Assembly (NCBI GenBank): GCA_009746045.1
Contig: RPFO01000123.1
Location: 479,620 to 543,619, forward strand
Length of the DNA: 64,000 nt
From: Mesostigma viride
Lineage: Eukaryota; Streptophyta; Mesostigmatophyceae; Mesostigmatales; Mesostigmataceae
Direction: 5' to 3'
Shown here: one piece after another, positions 32,875-44,609 of the stretch
Numbering within the stretch: the stretch's first letter is position 1
Layout of the letters: the number at the start of each line of letters is the position of its first letter
The notes under the pieces: generated by a model
The model's input: the letters and a program-made list of their open reading frames with translations, nothing else
Told to the model about the DNA's origin: nothing
Databases searched by the model: none
Program-made: the position numbers and the translations under genes

Positions 32875-33403
32875 CTGTAAGTTTTCACGATCAGGGTGCA
32901 CAGGATTCCATTTTTTTGCACTACAAAGCGATTTTTTTGTCTCAAGTATGAGCGTGATTTTTTACTGTCTCGTCATTTTGGATTTGGTGTACATTTGCAC
33001 ATCCTGCAGCCTTTCTGATTCTGGCCCTGCCTTGCTGCTTTGTCCTTCTTAATTGTGCTCCTACGTGCAGGAAGACGTAGAACGAAACATGCGGACTCTG
33101 AACAGTATGGGAGAGGCATGAGAACTCTTCTCGTGAAGAATTGTGTGAAGATGTACACAAACTTCCCTGATTTCAAGAATGAATCAGTTTTTCCCTTTCA
33201 GCAAGACATGACTACGAATGTCAGTTGACAGCATGTTTGCTGTGGATGATGTATGCAAGCTGTAACATGATATTTATCAATGTACATAATAAATGCACTG
33301 ATTGTGAGTCATGCCCCTGTTGTAATCATCTTGCATTGTCGTATTTCTGACGGTCCCTGATAACACCATTTTTTTGTCCCAGAATGGCTGGAGAATTCGC
33401 CTG

Positions 33404-33790
33404 TGCATGTTCTTGATTTTCTTGAGATTCTACTCGTTTTTTTGTCCTGAGATTTTCTTGAGATTCTACTCGTTTTTTTGTCCTGAGATTGTCCTGAGAT
33501 TTTGTCCTGAGATTGTCCTGAGATTTTGTCCTGAGATTTTCACTACAAAGTCAAAATCTCAAGACCTGAGTTTTTCACCAGAAATCTCAGGACCCGAGGT
33601 GTGCACTTACCAGATTTTGTGAAGACGAAAAAAATCAGGAAAAATCAGGACAATCTCAGGAAAATTTAAGAAAAATCTCAGGACAATCTCAGGACAATCT
33701 CAAGATATCTCAGGATTTCTCAGGATTTCTCAGGATTTCTCAAAAAAAAACTCAGGACAATCTCAAGATATCTCAGGACGAATTTTTTCC
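33404..33790 (+). repeat. Inverted array of an 11-bp motif, copy A
   Basis: The left half (to about 33540) is tandem TCCTGAGATT(T/G) words; the right half (about 33555-33780) is tandem AATCTCAGGA words. The RNA could fold into a long imperfect hairpin. It ends the duplicated unit. Confidence 0.85.
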
Positions 33791-33802
33791 GACTTCCTAG
33801 TG

Positions 33803-34495
33803 TACCGCCATGGCGGCGGCAACGAGGTGTTTTCGTGGCCCCCGGCTGTGTCCTTGCATGCCTAAAACGCTAAGGAACGAAGGGGCACCGACCGCGTCTG
33901 ACTGTCGAGCTAGCCAACGGACCGCGTGGGCCATTCCCGCGGCTAGGTATGCGTCAGTTATGTTAACCGTCCAATTTGCCGGGTAATCTATGTAACCGCA
34001 GCTTCTTGATGCGGATTCAATCCTACTCGAACATGATGTCAACTTTGCACCGTTAACCATGGCAGTGAGAGGCCCGAATCCGATACTTTGTGTCTTATTA
34101 GCCCCTTAGCCTGTCAACGTCACACCAGTGTGTGACCACCTTCATTCAGGATTCGGTGATACTTATTTCTTATTTCACCTCTCTGGTTTCTAATTGGATA
34201 CTAAATATACCGATTTCCCCGAATCCGATACTTTGCGCCATGGCGTTCAGATCAGCAGGATTCGCTCCTAAAGTAAGATCCTGTCGACTTCCGCCGGGAG
34301 AGATGATTGACGGTAGATGGGCCAAGATCGGACGGAGTTCCTTTTTGCCGCGCAAAATTGACACCCGCAATTAGCACAGTGCCGTTGTGCGGATTCAAAA
34401 CTTGCGCCTTGTGATTAAGAAATGACAACGGCGCCAAGGATGGAGCACGCAAACGCGTTAATGTCGGCTGGGGGTGGCCTGGTTAGTGGGGAAGA
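33803..34495. other. Region between duplicated units, upstream of copy B
   Basis: Single-copy here. The words CCGAATCCGATACTTTG repeat at 34075 and 34218. It should hold the promoter and left border of the unit, but no terminal repeat matching the right end is seen. Confidence 0.4.
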
Positions 34496-37448
34496 ATGGT
34501 GGCTGCTGATCTGCAAAAGTGGGCCAAATTTCGTGCCGCCAAGGCTGTAGAGGAACACCCTCTTAAGCATGTGCAAGCCGATTGTCGGCTGCGGACTCTT
34601 AGGGAAGTCGTCGCGGCGCAATCGAAGGAGTGGTTGCTGGAGGGTGTAGCAAAGAAGGACCAAGATCAAGAACTGCTGAAGGAGGTTACTGGTCGGATCA
34701 AGGCGATTTGTTGTGACTTCTTACCAGCACTGGCCCAGGACGAGTTAAATGATGCAAAGGCCATGTACTCTGCAGCCGTTGCGGCGGAGAGCAGCAGGAA
34801 ACTGAATGAAGTCCTAAACGGACCGACAGAGGCCACAACCGCAGTGAAGTCTCTCCCCGATCCTCCTGCTTTGGCTGAGCCTGAAGCGATAGTTGAAAGG
34901 GAGCTAGCGAGGCGTCTATACATCCGAAAGCACGAGGCGCAGCTAGCGGCAAAGAGATTGGCCAACAGAGTGGCTAAGGCTGAACAGCAACGTGCCCCGC
35001 TTGCCTGCGTAACCAACCAGCCCAAACAGGTAATTAAACAAAGAATACTCATGAACTGCCGTGTCTTGGTATGCATCCGTTGTGTATGACGAGTGCAGTC
35101 AGCAATCTGTAGTGCAACCGTACTTTCTACTCGCCGTATGGCCATCGATAGTTTTCTGATCGAGTGCATTATTATGTTCCTTCGGATGCTGTGCTTTGTT
35201 CTTCATGGTGAACACCACAGCTGGGCGTCCAAAAAGCAAAGAAAACTGCAACCGGCAGGTCGTCGTCAAAAGCCAAGCCTGCTGCAGTCACCGCCGGGAC
35301 CATGCAGCTGCCTCCAGCCCTCGAGGCTGAAAGGGCCGCCAAGATTGCAGCTTTGCAGGCCCAAATCGACGCTATCAACGCGCAGTTCGACCAGCAGATG
35401 AGCGCCGTGCCGGCACCCCCTCTCGTGGCCATGCCACCACCACCCATGCCAGGCTGTCCATCTGCCCACGTGCTGGCACGTAAGTTCCCTTTTTTTCCCC
35501 TTTGGTATACGGGCCTTACTGTTGCTTCATGGAAACTTACAACGTATCAATTTGCCTGTATTTACCCTTCAACTTTGTGCATTATTATCTTTATGAAGTC
35601 CCACACGTTTTGTGTATATTGGTTTTCTTTGTGTTTCATTCAAGCTGACTTTTGACTTCTTTAATTGCATGTGTCTTTCCTTTTTCATCCAGCCGTGGAC
35701 GTGGCTGGCACAGTGACACCGGTGCTGGTGCCCATCCTGGCACCTGAACCAGGTCCAAATGTGAAGCCCCACTATTCGAAGCAATTATCGCTTCTGCTGG
35801 CATGCGAATCTCCATGTATCGATTCAAAGGCCCTGCCCCAGCCCACTCCGGGGGCTGCTGGTGATGAACCTGTGACGCAGCAGGCCATTCCCTGTAAGTA
35901 ATATCAGATCACTTCCAATCGTGGTTGTTTTATTCTTGTCTCTTTTTGCATTGGCATACCTGTATTTTACTTAGCAAGTATCTCAGTTTCTGCACTGACG
36001 ATGCACTCTAATATTCTTTTCGCTCAACCTTATTAAGACCTTGCTATGTTCGTTTGCCACCATAGCATACATAACCCCCATTCACCAGCAGCTTCCCCGT
36101 TTCCCATTTGTAAATGCATTCCCTGTTTGTTTTTATGATCCCAACAAAGTCTCTCTTTTGCAATTGATGTGTGCAGTGCCTTCGCAGGCTTCTTCAAAGA
36201 GGAAGGGCATGACACCAGCGCCAGTTTCCAAGGCCCGGCGCGGATCAACAGAGACCAAGTCCCCATCTGCAACAAATGATCCAGTCCTGCCATCGCCGCA
36301 GCCTCTAGAAGAGAACATTGCCGTCCTTCCACAGCCGCAAACAGCACCTAAGACACGTGCTCAGTGCCCACCACCCTCAGATCTGGGGTTGATGCACTAC
36401 ATCAAGCAGGTGCTCCCTCAGGCCACTGTGTTGCCTCTTCCAACAGAGGTGACAACGACCACCGTACCGGTTGGCACCATCATAGCTCAAAAATGGTTGC
36501 TGAAGGCGCGCAAGCAGCTGAGATTGGGGGATGAGTTGGTGTGGGATGTAGGCCGCATTGCTATGGTCAAGCCACGGAACAAGTCCCCGTGGACGCTTGC
36601 GTTTCCTAACGGGGATGAGCCAGAATCAAGGTATTGCTTTGATCTGAGGAAATTGCACTACGGTGAGGAGGGGTCTGGCGAGCTCTCATGGGTGATGTTG
36701 GGCAATGTTACGGTGAACGACCTGCCTGGAAAGGCAGAAGAAACGAACACGAGTCAAGTGCCTTCCCCCCGGATGTGCCAGCCCCACTGCCACCCTCCAC
36801 GGCCGTGCCAGCCCCTCTGGCCCCACTGCCACCCTCCACGGCCGTGCCAGCCCCTCTGGCCCCACTGCCACCCTCCACGGCCGTGCCAGCCCCTCTGGCC
36901 CCACAGCTGCCACCCTCCACGGCCGTGCCAGCCCCTCCGGCCCCACTGCCACCCTCCACGGCCGTGCCAGCCCCTCCGGCCCCACTGCCACCCTCCACGG
37001 CCGTGCCAGCCCCTCCGGCCCCACTGCCACCCTCCACGGGAGGACCAGAGTCATCGGTGGAATCCGTGCTTGCCAACATGATGTTGCAGTTGAAAAAAAT
37101 GCAAGAGGAGCTCGACGCGAAGAACGCCATCATCAACAAACAAGCGGAGAGATCTGCACCGACAGAATCCTGCTCAAGCCTACCAATCCCATGTGTAAGT
37201 TCCGCAGCTCCTCAGATACGGAAATGTTACCATCTTTATAATTGTGGATGCCTTGATGAGTTTGCATTGCAGTTTTGTTGTGTATTCTTTTTCTGACTAC
37301 TTGCGCAACCCAATGGTCCAAACTCTCTGCTGTTTGCGTGCAGGAAAATACCCCGGACAGCGCGGCACAAGCAAAACACTGCGAGCTGCTGAATGGCCAG
37401 AAGGCAGAAGGCATGGCATCAAACCGAGTCCAGCCAGTTTTGGAATAG
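34496..37448 (+). CDS. Duplicated gene of unknown function, copy B (five coding exons, one frameshift)
   Basis: Modelled exons: 34496-35029, 35221-35479, 35693-35893, 36177-37194 and 37344-37448 (stop TAG). Phases 0/1/1 agree. The fourth exon is one base short: its C-run at 36765-36770 has six C where copy A has seven, which shifts the Pro-rich array out of frame. Exon 1 is a Lys/Glu/Ala-rich helical region (LQKWAKFRAAKAVEEHPL; RRLYIRKHEAQLAAKRLANR). The Pro-rich array has six PPSTAV units against eight in copy A. Exon ends use GTAAGT-type donors and pyrimidine-rich acceptors, unlike the GTGAGT donors of host genes. A further spliced 3' exon (37646 on) is probably UTR. Function unknown; with the lesion repaired the product would be about 700 residues. 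Confidence 0.6.
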
Positions 37449-38393
37449 CTGTAAGTTTTCACAATCAGGGTGCACAGGATTCCATTTTTTTGCACTACAA
37501 AGCGATTTTTTTGTCTCGTGTACGAGCGTGATTTTTTACTGTCTCGTCATTTTGGATTTGCTGTACATTTGCACATCCTGCAGCCTTTCTGATTCTGGCC
37601 CTGCCTTGCTGCTTTGTCCTTCTTAATTGTGCTCCTACGTGCAGGAAGACGTAGAACGAAACATGCGGACTCTGAACAGTATGGGAGAGGCATGAGAACT
37701 CTTCTCGTGAAGAATTGTGTGAAGATGTACACAAACTTTCCTGATTCCAAGAATGAATCAGTTTTTCCCTTTCAGCAAGACATGACTACGAATGTCAGTT
37801 GACAGCATGTTTGCTGTGGATGATGTATGCACGCTGTAACATGATATTTATCAATGTAATAAATGCACTGATTGTGAGTCATGCCCCTGTTGTAATCATC
37901 TTGCATTGTTGTATTTCTGACGGTCCCTGATAACACCATTTTTTTGTCCCAGAATGGCTGGAGAATTCGCATGTGCATGTTCTTGATTTTCTTGAGATTC
38001 TACACGTTTTTTTGTCCTGAGATTGTCCTGAGAATTTCTTGAGATTCGACTCGTTTTTTTGTCCTGAGATTGTCCTGAGATTTTGTCCTGAGATTGTCCT
38101 GAGATTGTCCTGAGATTTTGTCCTGAGATTTTCACTACAAAGTCAAAATCTCAAGACCTGAGTTTTTCACCAGAATCTCAGGACCCGAGGTGTGCACTTA
38201 CCAGATTTTGTGAAGACGAAATATCAGGATGAATCTCAGGACAATCTCAGGAAAACTCAGGATTAATCTCAGGACAATCTCAAGATATTCTCAGGACATC
38301 TCAGGATTTCTCAGGATTTCTCAAGATTTGTCAAAAAAAAACTCAGGAGAATCTCAAGAGATCTCAGGACGAATTTTTTCCGACTTCCTAGTG
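35091..38393 (+). repeat. Segmental duplication, copy B (3.30 kb)
   Basis: Partner of 30436-33802. Differences are scattered substitutions, small indels and two fewer Pro-rich units. Confidence 0.95.
37980..38385 (+). repeat. Inverted array of an 11-bp motif, copy B
   Basis: Same arrangement as copy A (TCCTGAGATT words, then AATCTCAGGA words) but with different unit numbers, so the array is labile. Confidence 0.85.
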
Positions 38394-40356
38394 CACCTGC
38401 AACCTGCTGGCCACGTACCGACCTGCTGGCCACATGCCAATGCCTCCTGCTGGCGCCACACTGCCCGGCCACTCACTTGATGGCCACATGCATGCCACTG
38501 AGCCATTCAACCTGCTGCACCTCAGTGCTAGCCATGCACATGCCATGCACTCATGCTGGCCGCATGCCAGTCCTGCCAGTTGCCCGACCGGCCTGCCTTT
38601 GCAAAAAGACGGAAGCTGAATCGGGCACTACTAGTAGTCTGCCGGTCGCTCGCCGCCCCCGGCTCACCTGAACTATTGACCGGCCCAGATGCTCGATCCC
38701 TTCAATCCGGCCCCTACTACAATTATACTGGATGAGACAAGCATGCGACATAAGGGAACTGCCCATGCGGCAATGAAATCGAGTAAGGACCCGGCGTAAA
38801 GAAAAGAATTAATTACCATGCATGGCAGGCCTGCAAGGATCAGGCCGGCCAACACTATCGTATATACAGCTACAACTTCATGCAGCAGCAACCTCTGCCG
38901 AGTGCCGGCCCCCCAGGCTGCGGAAGTCAACTAGCTCCACCGCCTGCCAGGGTTGCGACAATTTTAAACGATCGAGGTGGCCACCTCGTGATCTGCATGC
39001 CGCCACGGGTCCGGCAAAAAACCTTAAAATTGACCTATGCTAATTTCACTTGTAATTCATTTGCACGATGCTGAAATATGCTTGGGGGCTCTAAACAATT
39101 ATGATCTCTGGTGTCAGAGTCAGTGTCCATCCACTAGCTTGTTGGGGGTACAAACTACCCCCATGTATATGCCAGTATTGCGTCATAAATAGAAAAAGAC
39201 GCTAATTAGAGCTGGGTCTGCCCCAGCCAATTCACACATTTGTTGGCAACCAAAAATCAATCATAAATTTATAGTTCCCTGATTTTGTAGCTCGCTGAGC
39301 TATTTACATCATGGAAATGGCAAAACCTTGAACAGTTTTTTAATTTCCCTGCAAAACAGATCTTTTTTTACCGGGCATTGGGAATAAACATATCGTAAAC
39401 ACTTGATATCATAAACACTTCAGATAAGGCCGCAAAATCCTGACCAAAAATCCGTCTAACAGGGGGACAGCTATGGTCCAAGTCCCACTGCCGTCATTCC
39501 AACAAGCCTTGCTAGTCTCAAGGTATAAGGTTATGCATGCTAAAACCTGACCATGAGGAGGTTTTTCTTTGCATGTGTAAGGCCACTTCGGCATGGTGTT
39601 TTCCATCCAAAAAGCCTGAAAGCATGCCCCACTCGATCACAAAACATAAGCGAAACGGCTAGGCACCTCATCTGCCCCGCACCTGCCCTCGGCATGGCCA
39701 ACCTTGCCATGCAGCGCAAGCATATAGCAACACGGTCGCTAGGCATACATTCCAAGAAAGCATAAACTATATACTCAACCCAAGGTATAACCTTGTAAAC
39801 CGTCATGCCAAGAGCTCAGCGCAAATCTATGAGCAAAAGCACATGTAAAGAACTCTTGCACACTGATGAAGACACATGCTCATCAACATTGCGGGTCATG
39901 CACTAGTAGCTGTGACACGCACAGTCTGACGACGGGTTTCCTAGACAACCACCTGACAAGGCGCTCCTTAATTAAGGACCACTCAGTAACCAAGCTAGTA
40001 AACACTGAATCACACTTTACATGCCATATCCAACATGCATCAAATCCATGCTGAATATGTGATGGAGTACAAAGGGGTGCATGGCCATGCACCTCATACC
40101 CCTTCATGCACCGTCCCTCGAGCAAGGCCAGACTTATAAACATGTGAATAGCAATAATTATGATGCAGGCTGTAAAATGCCTAACCAGCATTTTCTATGT
40201 TTCTCCCAGGTTAGAGTGTAAGGTTTATATGCCAACCAAGCTAATCAACACAACAACAACTCCTTGACTGCACTAATTCCGAGATGGGCAACAAACTGGA
40301 ACTATATATGGAGGGCAAGGAACCAAGGAGATCATGGCATACAAAGCTTGCATGCA
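38394..40356. other. Intergenic stretch, no gene recognised
   Basis: About 38400-38600 repeats CTGCTGGCCAC / GCTGGCCGCATGCC words. The rest has no long credible frame and no known repeat apart from local AT-rich stretches. Confidence 0.35.
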
Positions 40357-42125
40357 GTAAGTAAGTAAGTAAGTACTTGCGTGTCATGCGCAAAGGCATG
40401 CCACGGAGTACTATGCTAATCTCATTAGAAAAATAATTACACAAAAGTTTAAACAAATATCGTCTGCATCATCCCCCAACCGTTAAGCACTAGATGGGGA
40501 TGTAATCCTCATCCGAGCTGTCCTCTACTGTAATGGCAGACGAGGCGGTAGCTAGTGTAGCGGCTATCCTCAGGACCAATAACCTCCACCTGCGGACTTC
40601 TACCCTGGCTAGCAACGGGCCGCGGGGCCCGTGGGGAGAAAACAGGAGCATACCCCTCGGGAACTGGTGCTTATCGCAGATGGCAGCCCATTTCTCCTTG
40701 TCAATCATGCGGGCGCGGATCGAGTACGGATAGTCCCAGAAGCCCTGCATCTTCAAGCAGTTGTGTCACATAGGTCCGGGTCGCGCCGCGCCGGTGCCCG
40801 GCGCGCGCAAGTTTGCCAGTGGGTTGCGATGTGACAAGGGCCGGGACCCTGCCATAGGAGGAGGTGTCTACCTGGTTGGCCCGTCTTATAAGCCCCCGGG
40901 CAGGGCCCACATCGGTATTCACCTGCATGGTCTGTGCAGGCAAGATGGCCGGCAAAGAGGAGGCGGCGGTGTCGGATGGTATGGGTGACAAGAGGGAGCT
41001 CGCAGTAGAGCTCGGCCCGGGTGCGGCGTTCTTGGTAGCGGACGCCGAGGATATGACGGAGCATTCGAGTGACGGTGCCGTCAAGCTGCTGGCTCAGCGC
41101 CTGGTCCAGGGTCCACGCCTCGCAGCCATAAAGGGGGAATCATGCTGAGGACAAGGGCCTTGAACAGAATGCGCTTGCGTCGCTCACTCAGGTAGCGACG
41201 TACAGGTCCAGAACCTGTCGAGGCGGCGGAGGGCCGCCCACTGAGGCCTGGCCAATGCGGGTAGTTGATGTCATCGGCCGTGGAGGGAAGCCAGCTGCCA
41301 AGGAGCTTGAAGCGAGTCGCCGGGGGGACGGCGGGGCTGCCGTCCAGCAAGAGGAGGGTGGGTGGGGCTATTATCCCAGCGGGGAAGCCGATGGCCATGA
41401 CCTCCGTTCAGTTCTTGCTGATCATAAGCCCCACCGCCCGCGCTTCCAGTGATAAGCTGTCTAGCCAGAGTTGGGCTGACTCCGGGGTTTCCACGAGTGT
41501 CGTGTCATCAGCGTAGATCAGATCGCTCAGGCGGTAGGGTGGGTCAACCCCGCCGTAGCTGGCGTACTCCATGACCTCGATCCCCGGCGGGCGCCCCTCC
41601 ACCCGGGGCGAAGCGGGCTTGTGCACGCCGCATAATATAGTCCACCATAATGATGAATAGATATATGTATGGGGAGAGCACACAGCCCTGCCACACCCCG
41701 GTGTGCAGGGGGAACGCCGGAGTGACGCCGTCGGCGGTACGGACCTGGGCTTGGGACCCTTCATAGAACTGGCGGATGATCTCAACGATGTACGATGGGA
41801 CACGGAACAGGTGAAGGACCACCCACAGGGCGTCCCATATAACCGTACCCGGAATGCCTTGGTCAGTGTAATCCACGAAGATCAATAATAGCAATGGCAA
41901 GAGGCCGGGGGCCAGGCGGCCCACTTCCTCGATCAGGCGGCGTGCGGTAATAGTGACCATAACACAGTTGCGACCAACACGGAAGCCCATCTGGGACTCA
42001 CCTATAGGTGCCAGGGATCGAGGCTGGCGCGCATGCGGTTCAGCAGGAGACGCATGAAGACTTTCAGCACGCAGCTTTGGAGGCATACGCCGCGGTAGTT
42101 GCCGGCAGTCAACCATGTCAACCAT
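40357..42125 (-). mobile_element. RTE-like LINE, 5'-truncated pseudogene
   Basis: Minus-strand element entering in the RT N-terminal region near 42115 and ending at 40357 in a (TTAC/ACTT)n tail. The 3' UTR (40357-40489) recurs at 17069-17165 and, in part, at 43199-43238. Confidence 0.8.
40490..42125 (-). pseudogene. Reverse transcriptase of the RTE-like LINE, multiple frameshifts
   Basis: Pieces in order on the minus strand: NYRGVCLQSCVLKVF-like start (42090), QMGFRVGRNCVMVTITARRL, LIFVDYT-QGIPGTVIWDAL (motif A region, disrupted), GVWQGCVLSPYIYLF (motif B), LIYADDTTLVE (motif C, YADD), GLMISKN, then LRRHILGVRYQERRTRAELY and RHRRLLFAGHLA near the C-terminus. The last block (RR-L-W-GH) is usual at the end of RTE/Jockey-type ORF2. 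At least three frame changes are needed. Not related to the 19-24 kb LINE, whose C-terminal nuclease is absent here. Confidence 0.85.
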
Positions 42126-43198
42126 GACCTTGGCTTAGCACATTGCAGTCTTGTCACATCATCATATCAAGGCCGGAAAGCTCAAATAAACCAATGGTGG
42201 CAGCTATCTACACTGCATGATCCAGTCACACAAATGTGCACAATATCTCCAACATGATCGTCAATAAAACACTTCCTTCCCTGCACGATAAGATGGAAAG
42301 AAACCGTTGGCGGCCCTCCAGCCAGCGCGCATGAGCGCTGCATGTGATGCTGCTGCGAAGAGAGGGTGCGTCACTCTCACACAACAAGAAGCGTCCATAT
42401 GCACAACATCCTTGCCAGAACACGTTGTATGAAATGCCTCAAACTTTCCCGAGAAGCTATAGGCTGCGACTGAAGCAACCCTGACCACGACATCAACGAA
42501 AACCATCGATCTAAAGCTGCCAGGTATTCGACAACACCACGGCAAGGAACGGCGAGCTAGCTGGCGGAAACTGCCAAAAAAGAACACGAAAAACTTCGAA
42601 CGATGAGCTCATAGAAGAAAAAACTGATAGCACATAACATTCGCGACAAATCTATACCTTGCCCTCAAAGATCCCTCGCCCAGGCGCGCAACAACGGCCG
42701 TTCTTCCATGGAAGGTACGTACGACATGCACTGCGCAGGCCTGAAAAATTACTTACCGAGAATGGGCGAAAATGTAGCAAAAAGCACCTGTGCGGTTTGG
42801 GATTCAATGCTACCGATACTATTAATGCATCCTTCACAGTAAAAAAGCCTCCCAAAACTGCAAATTTACTGCCGCTATCACGAATTCTATTTTATTCCGC
42901 GCGACCAAAAAATGCAGATTACGGCCCTCATGCCGATGGCAGTTATTAAAGAAAGCAGCGATAGTGTAAACCAGCTACTTTCCGCCACGACCCAACATAA
43001 TTAAATTATCGTCTTCAGCATTCGAGCATTTTTTAGGCATTTCTCTAGCCCTAGGCAATGCTAGTTTTGCCTAAACGCAGTCGCCATGGCCACTTCCGCA
43101 AGGGGTGCGCCGTGCGCGCACGGTGCACCCACTTTTCACAATACGGCCGGTACCTACCGCGATTTTTTGGCGCGGAAAATATTCGCGACATCCAACAC
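42126..43198. other. Intergenic stretch, no gene recognised
   Basis: Short unrelated open frames only. GTCAACCAT is repeated at 42108 and 42117, at the 5' truncation point of the RTE-like element. Confidence 0.35.
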
Positions 43199-43238
43199 CA
43201 TGGCATGCCCACGCCAATGACCCGCAAGTACTTACTTA
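43199..43238 (+). mobile_element. RTE-like LINE 3' tip
   Basis: CATGGCATGCCC then CGCAAGTACTTACTTAC, matching (in reverse) the last 40 bases at 40357-40400. It abuts the next dispersed repeat. Confidence 0.6.
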
Positions 43239-43239
43239 C

Positions 43240-43385
43240 ATCGATCATGCATCCTAAACGACTTGATCGACAAACGCAGATAAGATCAAAGCCACTTCGC
43301 CAAACCATGCTCATGGTACCTGAGTTACCATGAACCGGATTCTCCAGATCATTTCTGGCCTTCGCCGGTTGTCTTATATTGATTG
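43240..43385 (+). repeat. Dispersed ~150-bp repeat, copy 3
   Basis: Diverged member: CGACTTGATCGAC, ACCATGAACCGGATTCTCC, TTTCTGGCCTTCGCCGGTTG. Confidence 0.6.
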
Positions 43386-43599
43386 ATATGTCTATGGTCC
43401 CTCACGCGCGCAGGACCAGCTAGTTTCATGGCAGGTCTGAATTCTCCAACCCCGATCAATTGGAGGTCGTTTTAGTTCGGCCGGCACGTATCATCATGTA
43501 TAAGCGACGTAGCTTACAGTTGGCAGTAATCATGGCCCGAAAACCTGGACCAGGTGGATGTCCAAATCCCAGGTACGTTCCAAGGGCTATTTCTCATGT

Positions 43600-43735
43600 G
43601 CGTCTCAAACGTATTCCATTCATTTACATAATCCCAAATGACTCGACAAACACGGACAAGATGACAACAGGCTTGAGCTACCATGGTCCAGATTCTCGAG
43701 ACTTCTTGCCTGCGCTGGCTGTCTCATTGGTACTA
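43600..43735 (+). repeat. Dispersed ~150-bp repeat, copy 4
   Basis: GACTCGACAAACACGGAC, GCTTGAGCTACCATGGTCC, GATTCTCGAGACTTCT, GCCTGCGCTGGCTG. Lies 360 bp from copy 3 in the same orientation. Confidence 0.6.
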
Positions 43736-43744
43736 CCCAAGCAT

Positions 43745-44465
43745 GTGTACATACATACATTAATTAATTAAAATCATAGCTCCGTTGGGAGCATATGTAA
43801 CACATAGCCCTGAGAAAGGGGCATCTATGGGTTTGTAATACAATCAGGGCGACCACCTGCAGGTGGAGGATGTACAACTATCACCTGCTCTGGGTGCACA
43901 AGGTGCACCTGCACCGCCATGATTGTTCATGCCTCCTTAACAAGCACAGGCACCCAGGGCGGCTTGCGGAGAGGGCCTAGAAGGCCTGCATGACATATGG
44001 GGTGGAAGGTATGTGGCTAGGCTATAGCTGGTGTACACATGGCATCTCAGCAGAGAGTAACTCCCTGCATAGGCATAGCATGGCTAAATTCTTAATGCAT
44101 CATCCATGGAGGTCCCATTGTAGGCAGGGCGTGGCGAAATACTGAAAGCATCATCCATGGGGGCCATTATGGGCGCACATGCGCGTGGGCCACATGCAAA
44201 GGCTAAGCCTCTCTAATCTACACTACTGGTATATTCCATAGTCTGAGGTGGCAGGAGGGGCCTGCCAGGGCTTGTGGTCAACGTGGATGACCGCCCCCCT
44301 CCAGTATACCGGCTTCCCCCCTGCGCGCTGCCGGAGCTGAAGGTAGGTCGGACATAGCTCGCGTCGCCGCTGTTGCTGGGCCAGGGTCAAGTCGTCGTCC
44401 AGCGTGAAGCGAGTCTCCGAGAGCTTCTTGCGGCATTTAAGGACATACATACTGGATGTACACAT
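43745..44465 (-). mobile_element. ORF1-only retroposon (half-LINE), copy 2
   Basis: Minus strand: ORF1 C-terminus (44465 to about 44223), 3' UTR with CCATGGATGATGC and TTTAGCCATGC words, terminal hairpin at 43795-43779 and a TTAATTAATTAA tail to about 43755. Same order as copy 1 at 3616-5215. Confidence 0.7.
44223..44465 (-). pseudogene. LINE ORF1-like C-terminal domain, 5'-truncated
   Basis: YVLKCRKKLSETRFTLDDDL, TLAQQQRRRELCPTYLQLRQ, KPVYWRG, VIHVDHKPWQ. One open frame without the G-run insertion of the 4.6-kb copy. The upstream part of ORF1 is absent because the kinesin gene's 3' flank begins here. Confidence 0.7.
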
Positions 44466-44609
44466 CTATGTTAGCATGTACACAAGTGCAAAAAGTGCCC
44501 CCAAGGGCTTCCTGACCTCCACCGCAGATAGACACTGCAGTGTATCCACGCTCCAGCTTTAATCTTTCCCTGTCACTCAAGCCTAAGGACAACATGCGCA
44601 GCTGCCAAC

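Larger units (their letters stand above)
30436..33802 (+). repeat. Segmental duplication, copy A (3.37 kb)
   Basis: Near-identical to 35091-38393 at a spacing of 4655 bp. Starts at GAGTGCAGTCAGCAATCTG and ends at CCGACTTCCTAGTG in both copies. Copy A lacks the first exon found upstream of copy B. A G/C- and A-rich segment (30327-30435) of unknown origin precedes it. Confidence 0.95.

Noticed and set aside
42261-42587. 108-codon minus-strand frame
   Set aside because: Composition and lack of similarity do not support coding; no splice partners seen.
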